Source of the DNA: Candidatus Curtissbacteria bacterium RIFCSPLOWO2_02_FULL_40_11
GTDB taxonomy: Bacteria; Patescibacteriota; Microgenomatia; Curtissbacterales; GWA2-41-24
Length of the DNA: 32,993 bases
Direction: 5' to 3'
NCBI GenBank assembly: GCA_001776505.1
Contig: MFBV01000006.1
Span: 21,507-54,499, forward strand
The notes beneath the pieces were generated by a model. That model searched no databases. It was not told the origin of the DNA and worked only from the letters and a program-made list of their open reading frames with translations. Shown in pieces: positions 26,051 to 32,993 of the stretch; position 1 is the first letter of the stretch, and the number at the start of each line of letters is the position of its first letter. The position numbers and the translations under genes are program-made.

Positions 26051-27351
26051 CAATTACAGTAGTCGGGGCGGGTTATGTTGGTTTAGTAACAGCCGCTGTT
26101 TTCTCAGATCTTGGCAACAAAGTTTACTGCGTTGATGTTGATGAAAAGAAGATAGAAGACCTAAAAAAAGGCAAAGTACCATTTTTCGAACCTTCTCTGT
26201 CGGAATATCTAGAAAGAAATATTAAAGAAAAAAGACTTTTCTTTACTAAAAGTTACAGTGATTCGGTTTCAAAATCTCAGACAATCTTTATTTGTGTAGG
26301 AACCCCGTCGAAGGAAAACGGTGAAGCTGATTTAACTTATCTTTTTAGTGCAGTGGAGGAAACTGCGAAGAATTTATCAGGGTATACACTGATTACCATA
26401 AAAAGCACTATCCCAATAGGATATGAAGATGACTTAGAAGCCACGGTAAAAAAGCATGCAAAAGCTAAATTTGAATTTGCTGCTTCCCCTGAATTTTTAA
26501 GAGAAGGTACTGCAATTGAAGATACGCTTCACCCTGACAGAATTGTAATCGGTACTCATAGCAAAAAAGCTGAGAAGATTTTACTTGAACTCCATGCACC
26601 AATTTCCGGAGAAAGAATTACCTGCGATATGAGATCTGCTCAGCTTGTTAAATATGGGTCAAATGCACTTCTAGCGACAAAAGTTTCATTTGCAAACGCT
26701 ATCTCGATTCTTTGCGAAAAAATGGAGACTGATGTCACTAAGGTAATGGAGGGTATTGGGGCGGACAAAAGAATTGGTAACGCGTTTTTATATCCGGGCG
26801 TTGGTTATGGCGGTTCTTGTTTACCAAAAGATGTACTCGCTTTTATAGCTCAGGCAAGCAGATTCGATTATGATTTTGAACTGCTACGTGCTGTTGATGC
26901 AATTAATGATCTTCAGGTTGAAAGATTCGTAAATAAAATTAGGCGAATATTAAATGCTGCGGAAGATAAGAAAAACAATTTGTATGGATTTGAGATAGCA
27001 ATACTTGGACTTGCTTTTAAACCAAATACAGATGATATGAGAGATGCTCCGTCAATAAAAATAATTAATAGATTATTAAATTTAAAAGCTAATGTTACTG
27101 CATTTGACCCACAATCCATGATCAATGCTAAAAGAATTCTCCCACAAATCTCGTATGCGAAGGACGTTTACAGGGCCATTGAGGGTAAACACGCAATGAT
27201 TATTGTTACAGAATGGCCGGAGTTTTCTCAAATTGATCTTAGTAAGGCGAAAAAACTTCTAAAAAAACCAAATATTGTCGACGGCCGCAACATTTTTGAC
27301 CCCCACAAAGCCAAAGTTGCAGGTTTTAAATATATCGGTGTTGGCAGATGA
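26047..27351 (+). CDS. ugd: UDP-glucose/GDP-mannose 6-dehydrogenase family, likely UDP-glucose 6-dehydrogenase
   Basis: MTITVVGAGYVGLVTAAVFSDLG, ASPEFLREGTAIEDTLHPDRIVIG, NAFLYPGVGYGGSCLPKDV, LGLAFKPNTDDMRDAPS. ATG 26047 preferred over GTG 26032. Confidence 0.93.
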   Translation: MTITVVGAGYVGLVTAAVFSDLGNKVYCVDVDEKKIEDLKKGKVPFFEPSLSEYLERNIKEKRLFFTKSYSDSVSKSQTIFICVGTPSKENGEADLTYLFSAVEETAKNLSGYTLITIKSTIPIGYEDDLEATVKKHAKAKFEFAASPEFLREGTAIEDTLHPDRIVIGTHSKKAEKILLELHAPISGERITCDMRSAQLVKYGSNALLATKVSFANAISILCEKMETDVTKVMEGIGADKRIGNAFLYPGVGYGGSCLPKDVLAFIAQASRFDYDFELLRAVDAINDLQVERFVNKIRRILNAAEDKKNNLYGFEIAILGLAFKPNTDDMRDAPSIKIINRLLNLKANVTAFDPQSMINAKRILPQISYAKDVYRAIEGKHAMIIVTEWPEFSQIDLSKAKKLLKKPNIVDGRNIFDPHKAKVAGFKYIGVGR

Positions 27352-28295
27352 GAAAAGCTCTAATTACAGGAATAGGTGGTTTTGTCGGCGGCCACCTCAC
27401 TGATCACCTGATATCTCAAAAAATTGCTGTAACCGGTTTCATTCATCCATCTCACCACTCTCACAATCTGGACAACCTCAAAAAAAAGGCGAATTTGGTA
27501 GAATGCGATATTTTAAACAAACAACTTATTGCAAAAAAATTGAGCAATTCGTTCGACTGTATTTTCCATTTAGCAGCATTTTCGTCTCCTTCAAAGAGTT
27601 TTGAAAACTCTAAAGAAACACTAGAGAATAATATTTTAGGGGAGTTGAATTTGTTAGAAGCATTGAAAAAAATTAACTCAAAAGCAAAAATTCTTATAGT
27701 AGGATCATCGGACGAATATGGGGATATAAATCATAATCGGCTCGTCAACGAAGAATTTCCATTAAATCCTAGCTCTCCATATGCTGTCTCAAAAGTAGCT
27801 CAAGACCTGCTAGGTTGGCAATATTTTTTAAACTATGGATTGCAAATAGTAAGAGTCAGACCCTTTAATCATATCGGTCCAGGACAGTCCACAGCTTTTG
27901 TTGTGTCTGCTTTTGCTTCTAGAATCGCCCAACTAGAAAAGAAAGGTGGAGGCATTATGAGAGTTGGAAACTTAGATGCTTATCGAGACTTTACGGATGT
28001 CAGGGATATGGTAAGAGCATATCTGTTAGCCCTTGAAAAAGGTAAATTAGGCCAGGTTTATAATATCGGGTTAGGGAAATTGTATAAAATCAGCGATATT
28101 TTTAAAAAATTAATTTCACTATCAAAGGTAAAAGTAAAAGAAAAGCAAGACAAAACTTTGCACAGATCATCCGATACAAATAAAATTACTTGTGACTACT
28201 CTAAATTTAAAAAAAAGACAAACTGGAAACCTAGTATTCCTATAGAGAAAACTTTATCTGATACAATTAATTACGAGAGAGAAAGATTAAATTAA
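27348..28295 (+). CDS. NAD-dependent epimerase, GDP-4-dehydro-6-deoxymannose reductase (Rmd)-like
   Basis: [68 protein letters not shown]; adjacent to gmd. Confidence 0.82.
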   Translation: MRKALITGIGGFVGGHLTDHLISQKIAVTGFIHPSHHSHNLDNLKKKANLVECDILNKQLIAKKLSNSFDCIFHLAAFSSPSKSFENSKETLENNILGELNLLEALKKINSKAKILIVGSSDEYGDINHNRLVNEEFPLNPSSPYAVSKVAQDLLGWQYFLNYGLQIVRVRPFNHIGPGQSTAFVVSAFASRIAQLEKKGGGIMRVGNLDAYRDFTDVRDMVRAYLLALEKGKLGQVYNIGLGKLYKISDIFKKLISLSKVKVKEKQDKTLHRSSDTNKITCDYSKFKKKTNWKPSIPIEKTLSDTINYERERLN

Positions 28296-28296
28296 A

Positions 28297-29274
28297 ATGC
28301 TGAATAAAAGAGCTCTAATTACAGGTATTACGGGGCAAGATGGATCATATCTGGCAGAATTTTTACTCGCAAAGAGTTACAAAGTATTTGGAATAACCAG
28401 AAGAACATCTACACCAAATTACGAAAGAATACGTCATTTTCAAGACAAAGTAGAATTAATTCCCGGTGATCTTCTCGATCAACAATCATTAACAAGCGCA
28501 GTGAAAATAGCTGATCCGGATGAAATTTATAATTTAGCTGCTCAGAGTTTTGTTGCAACCTCATGGTCCCAGCCTGTGTTAACCGGTGAGTTTACTGCAC
28601 TTGGTACTACGAGAGTCCTTGAAGCAATGAGGCAAGTTAAACCTGAAGCAAAATTTTATCAAGCATCTTCATCTGAAATGTTCGGCATGGTCAAAGAAAC
28701 ACCACAAAATGAAAAGACGTCTTTTCATCCTAGAAGCCCATATGGAGTCGCCAAAACATATGGGCACTGGATTACTATCAACTATAGAGAATCGTATGAT
28801 TTGTTTGCTGTCTCTGGTATTTTATTCAACCATGAATCTCCGAGACGAGGCCTCGAGTTTGTAACTAGAAAGGTTACAAATGGAGTCGCCAAAATAAAAT
28901 TAGGGCAGGCAAAAAGTATCACACTTGGCAATTTGGACGCTAAAAGAGATTGGGGATTTGCGGGGGATTATGTGGAGGCAATGTGGTTGATGCTCCAACA
29001 ACCAAAGGCTGACGATTATGTAATTGCTACTGGAGAAAATCATTCTGTTGCCGATTTTGTTAAAGAAGCATTTCTAGTAATTGGTGAGAAAAATTGGAGA
29101 AAATACGTAAAAACTTCCAAAGAATTCATTAGACCGGCTGAAGTTGATTTTCTAATAGGAGATTACTCAAAGGCAAAAAGAGTTTTAAAATGGGCACCAA
29201 AAACATCATTTAAGAGTTTAGTTAAGATGATGGTAGAGGCTGACATCGAACTTCTCAAAAAAAATTCGAGATGA
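28297..29274 (+). CDS. gmd: GDP-mannose 4,6-dehydratase
   Basis: [90 protein letters not shown]. Confidence 0.95.
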   Translation: MLNKRALITGITGQDGSYLAEFLLAKSYKVFGITRRTSTPNYERIRHFQDKVELIPGDLLDQQSLTSAVKIADPDEIYNLAAQSFVATSWSQPVLTGEFTALGTTRVLEAMRQVKPEAKFYQASSSEMFGMVKETPQNEKTSFHPRSPYGVAKTYGHWITINYRESYDLFAVSGILFNHESPRRGLEFVTRKVTNGVAKIKLGQAKSITLGNLDAKRDWGFAGDYVEAMWLMLQQPKADDYVIATGENHSVADFVKEAFLVIGEKNWRKYVKTSKEFIRPAEVDFLIGDYSKAKRVLKWAPKTSFKSLVKMMVEADIELLKKNSR

Positions 29275-30497
29275 GACTTGTTGTCAATATTCCAACTTAC
29301 AATGAGAAGGAAAACATTGAGGAGATTATCAATAAGGTTCTTGATCAAAACAAAAAAATTCCCCAAGTAGATCTTCATGTATTAGTTTCTGATAGCCATT
29401 CAGCGGACGGGACCGGCGATATAGTAAAAAGAATGTCGAGGGAAAATTCTAGAGTCCACTACTTAGATGTTAAAGAAAGAGGCATAGGTGTGGGTTTAAT
29501 TAAGGGACATAGATTTTCACTTAACAAGCTGAAAGCAGATATTCTAGCCCAGATGGATGGTGATTTATCCCACGACCCGTCCACTTTACCTAAGATGTTG
29601 AGATATATCCAAGAAGGATACGACTTAGTAAATGGTTCAAGGAGCATGGCTGGAGGCAAAAACCTTCTTGGTTGGCATCGCAGGTTTTTTAGTAGAGGAA
29701 TGTCTCTATACTGTCGATTAGTATGGGGAACATTTAATCTTACAGAATACGCCAATTCATATAGAATGTTTACAAAAAAACTCTTCAAAAAGATAAACTT
29801 TAACAATGTTCCATGGAAGTCAAAAACATATATTGTTCAGCCAGCATTTTTATATGCTGCACTGATATCCGGTGCAAGAATTAAAGAAGTTCCTATTATT
29901 TTTGAAGATCGTAAAAAAGGATATTCTAAGGCGCAAATTGTAGCCTACATTCTTGACGTAATTAAATTTGGAGTTAAAGTCCGTTTTCAAAAATCCAAAA
30001 CAATCATAAAGTTCTTGATGGTTGGCAGTGCCAGCTATGTAATCAATGCATTTCTTTTAGGCATTTTAAATAGAGGTGATTTATTCTTTCTACCATTTTT
30101 AGACGAGCCGCTTTTATTAATTGTTCCCTCTATCGGATCAGCACCTCATTTTTTATTTATCACTTTTGATAGATTATTAGTCTCGTCAATTATTGCTATT
30201 CAAGCATCAATTATATTCAATTTTATATTCCATGATAATTGGACTTTTAAATACAGATCTCGTAAGGGTCCGAAAATAAGAAGGTTTTTAAAGTTCAATT
30301 TAACTTCAATCGGCAGTCCTCTAATTCAACTTTTAAGTATTTTATTTTTTGCAAGAGTTTTTAATCTTCATGAGCAAATAGGTTTAGCAATTGGAGTAAT
30401 AATAGGTTTGTCTTTTAATTATGCGGTGAATCTTCTTTGGATATGGAAGGCTCCGGAGCAATCGGAACTTCAATCCGTTAGGGCAAAGACTATATAG
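29271..30497 (+). CDS. DPM1-like GT2 fused to a GtrA-like membrane domain
   Basis: [41 protein letters not shown]-terminal four-TM region [21 protein letters not shown]...[14 protein letters not shown] is GtrA-like. Confidence 0.88.
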   Translation: MRLVVNIPTYNEKENIEEIINKVLDQNKKIPQVDLHVLVSDSHSADGTGDIVKRMSRENSRVHYLDVKERGIGVGLIKGHRFSLNKLKADILAQMDGDLSHDPSTLPKMLRYIQEGYDLVNGSRSMAGGKNLLGWHRRFFSRGMSLYCRLVWGTFNLTEYANSYRMFTKKLFKKINFNNVPWKSKTYIVQPAFLYAALISGARIKEVPIIFEDRKKGYSKAQIVAYILDVIKFGVKVRFQKSKTIIKFLMVGSASYVINAFLLGILNRGDLFFLPFLDEPLLLIVPSIGSAPHFLFITFDRLLVSSIIAIQASIIFNFIFHDNWTFKYRSRKGPKIRRFLKFNLTSIGSPLIQLLSILFFARVFNLHEQIGLAIGVIIGLSFNYAVNLLWIWKAPEQSELQSVRAKTI

Positions 30498-30499
30498 CT

Positions 30500-32002
30500 A
30501 TGACCAAAGTGCCTAATAATTACAAATTAATTATTTTATTGGTTTTGATTACAGTCACTGCTTTCTTTAGATTTTGGGAAATTAGAAATTACGTTGTATT
30601 TTTGGGAGATGAAGGAAGAGATATGATTGTAATGAGAAATATTTTTGTTGAGAAAAACTTGCCATTTCTGGGACCAACAGCCTCAGTCGGTGGCTTTTAC
30701 CTAGGCCCAATATATTACTGGATGGCAGCTCCCTTCTTATTGTTATTGCAGTTTGATCCTGTCGGACCTTCGTATTTTGTGGCAATTATCGGGGTTGCCA
30801 CAGTCTTGCTTCTTTATAAATTCCTTAAAGAAGCAATAGGTTTCTGGCCCGCTGTTTTATCAAGCTTCTTATATGCGGTCGCACCGCTAATAGTAAGATA
30901 CTCCCGCTCTTCGTGGAATCCTAATCCCCTGCCTTTTTTTGCGCTTTTGATGATTTACTTTATCTTTAAAGGTATTAAAGATAAAAAGTTACTTTATTTT
31001 TTAGGCGCTGGTGCATCTTTTGGTATCGCAATACAGCTTCATTATTTAGCTTCAATTCTAATTGCGATAACTGGTCTTATTGTTGTTTTTAATTCGAACT
31101 TAAAGAAATTACCTAGCATAGCTTTCTTTTCTATAATTGGTTTTTCAATAACTTTTAGTCCCTTCCTACTTTTTGAAATCAGACACGGATTTCCCAACTT
31201 TAACACAATTATTGATTTTGTTACGCGAGGCACTACGGCAGGTTTTACGTCGGCGAATTTTATATCGCTTATTTCAAGCTTGGGCAACACTTTTCTCGAA
31301 GAAATTTCTCTTGTTAAAGGAACTTTAGGTACGAAAATATTTTTCTGGTTTTTAACATTAGGAGGCATTTTAGGATTTTACCTAAATCGCAATTCAAATG
31401 ATAAGATATTAATCTTTTCGATAGGCCTAATTTGGTTTCTGGGAGGAATATTAGGCTTAAGGTTTTATTCCGGTCAAATTTATGATTATTATTTCGGTTT
31501 TATGTTCCCTGCGCCCTTTATACTTTTCGGGCTAATTTTATATGTGATGTGGAAAAAATTTATTTTACGACTTATCGGTATTGTCTTATCTATTGTTTTA
31601 ATAGTGTTTTTTTTAGACAATGCTTTTTACAAAAATCCGCCAAATCGTATAATTAATCAGACTTCTCAAATCGCAGATCTAGTCATAGACAAAACAGGTG
31701 AAGATCCATACAATTTTGCTTTAATTTCGGAAAGTAATTCAGATCACGCTTACAGGTACTTTTTAGAATTAAGAGACAAAAAACCTATTGATTTGGAAAC
31801 CATGGTAACTGAACAGTTGTTAGTTGTTTGTGAATCAAAAAAGTGTGAACCCTTGGGACATCCTGTTTGGGAAATTGCAGGATTTGGCAGAGCAGAAATT
31901 GCACAAGAGCAAGATTTGGAATACGGAATAAAAGTATTTCGCCTGATTCATTGGCCAGGTGTTCCATCACCAGCCGGTAAACCCGCCATTAAGGGAAGCT
32001 AG
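30500..32002 (+). CDS. Multi-TM GT-C (ArnT/PMT-like) glycosyltransferase
   Basis: FLGDEGRDMIVMRNIF...LGPTASVGGFYLGPIYYWMAAPFLLL; same N-terminal motif set as the 7423-8949 protein. Confidence 0.72.
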   Translation: MTKVPNNYKLIILLVLITVTAFFRFWEIRNYVVFLGDEGRDMIVMRNIFVEKNLPFLGPTASVGGFYLGPIYYWMAAPFLLLLQFDPVGPSYFVAIIGVATVLLLYKFLKEAIGFWPAVLSSFLYAVAPLIVRYSRSSWNPNPLPFFALLMIYFIFKGIKDKKLLYFLGAGASFGIAIQLHYLASILIAITGLIVVFNSNLKKLPSIAFFSIIGFSITFSPFLLFEIRHGFPNFNTIIDFVTRGTTAGFTSANFISLISSLGNTFLEEISLVKGTLGTKIFFWFLTLGGILGFYLNRNSNDKILIFSIGLIWFLGGILGLRFYSGQIYDYYFGFMFPAPFILFGLILYVMWKKFILRLIGIVLSIVLIVFFLDNAFYKNPPNRIINQTSQIADLVIDKTGEDPYNFALISESNSDHAYRYFLELRDKKPIDLETMVTEQLLVVCESKKCEPLGHPVWEIAGFGRAEIAQEQDLEYGIKVFRLIHWPGVPSPAGKPAIKGS

Positions 32003-32016
32003 TGATAAAATAAATT

Positions 32017-32925
32017 ATGATGAAACTTAAGCATATTATTTCCGCACGCCAATTAGATAAAAAAACACTTCAGAAAATTTTTTCTGTTACCGATAAAATC
32101 AAATCACAAAAGTTTAATAAAAATGCCCTATCAGGCAAAATAATGGCTACTCTTTTTTACCAACCGTCAACCAGAACTAGGTTATCATTCGAGTCGGCAA
32201 TGTTAAGACTTGGCGGATCGGTTATTACAACGGAGGATGCAGCCGAGTTTTCGTCGGCTATTAAAGGCGAAACTTTAACGGATACAATTCGGGTCGTTAA
32301 TTTTTACTCAGATGTTATAGTCATCCGTCATCCAGAAAGTGGTATTGCAGATTTGGCAACAAAATACTCAAACATTCCAATAATCAACGCAGGAGATGGG
32401 GTAGGAGAGCACCCGACTCAGGGGATACTGGATCTGTATACAATTTTTTCTAAATTTCACTCACCAGATTTCACGGTTGCGATCTGCGGTGATCATGCAA
32501 ATTATCGTCCGCACCATTCACTTTCCTATTTATTATCACTTTACCCGAAAATAAAAATTATCTACGTCTCGCCCAAGCTTCTCTCAATGCCACGAGAGCT
32601 AAAACAACATTTAATAAACAAAAAAATAAAATTTTCAGAAACTGAAGATTTTCAAAGTGCAGTTGCTCGGGCTGATGTTGTCTACCAAGGGAGAATTCCT
32701 AAAGAATATTTAGGAAAAGATTATAAAAAGTATTTGGATCGCTACGTTTTGGACAAAAAAGTTCTAAAAAATATTAAAAAGAATGCCATTATAATGCATC
32801 CTCTTCCAAGACTTAATGAAATAGCTCCAGAAGTTGATAGTGACCCCAGAGCAATTTATTTTGAACAGGCCCAAAACGGCCTTTTCATAAGAATGTCTCT
32901 TCTTCTTTTACTCCTTGGCCCGTGA
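32017..32925 (+). CDS. pyrB: Aspartate carbamoyltransferase catalytic subunit
   Basis: FYQPSTRTRLSFESAMLRLGG, ETLTDTIRVVNFYSDVIVIRHPE, INAGDGVGEHPTQGILDLYTI, IIMHPLPRLNEIAPEVDSDPRAIYFEQAQNGLFIRMSLL. Confidence 0.96.
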   Translation: MMKLKHIISARQLDKKTLQKIFSVTDKIKSQKFNKNALSGKIMATLFYQPSTRTRLSFESAMLRLGGSVITTEDAAEFSSAIKGETLTDTIRVVNFYSDVIVIRHPESGIADLATKYSNIPIINAGDGVGEHPTQGILDLYTIFSKFHSPDFTVAICGDHANYRPHHSLSYLLSLYPKIKIIYVSPKLLSMPRELKQHLINKKIKFSETEDFQSAVARADVVYQGRIPKEYLGKDYKKYLDRYVLDKKVLKNIKKNAIIMHPLPRLNEIAPEVDSDPRAIYFEQAQNGLFIRMSLLLLLLGP

Positions 32926-32993
32926 GAATTCTGATTTTCTTCATGATCATATTAATTTAACAGTTAAAGATGGATTTAATACAAGTAAATTAT

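Noticed and set aside
17618-27351. Alternative genetic code (UGA recoded as Gly, as in some CPR lineages)
   Set aside because: UGA is used as a normal stop at the ends of tsaE, tsaC and ugd, and prfB (RF2) is present.

Overview
AT-rich bacterial chromosome segment, almost entirely + strand, densely packed with many 4-nt ATGA overlaps. Gene content and divergence (mini TsaB, FtsEX plus M23 protein, many orphan membrane proteins) suggest a Patescibacteria/CPR (Microgenomates-like) genome; that taxonomic guess is inference. Main blocks: lysS (5' end off-window), two HD-domain proteins, serS, secA, a lipid-linked glycosylation set (GT-C, DPM1-like GT2, uppP), prfB, ftsE-ftsX-M23, a PIN/Phd toxin-antitoxin pair, a lamin-tail surface protein, VanZ-tsaE-tsaC-tsaB, an epimerase, a large secreted alpha/beta hydrolase, a TrpR/YerC-like repressor, and a nucleotide-sugar/glycan cluster (rmlABCD-like, ugd, rmd/gmd-like, GT2-GtrA, GT-C) followed by pyrB. 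Best candidates for something undescribed: (1) an array at 11564-11760 of six TGATATATATCA-type palindromes whose five spacers are each inverted repeats; (2) an apparently circularly permuted LytM/M23 domain at the end of the ftsEX operon; (3) ACTCTAGAGT palindromes abutting both ends of the trpR-like gene; (4) repeated placement of -10 boxes 5-12 nt before start codons, suggesting leaderless mRNAs.
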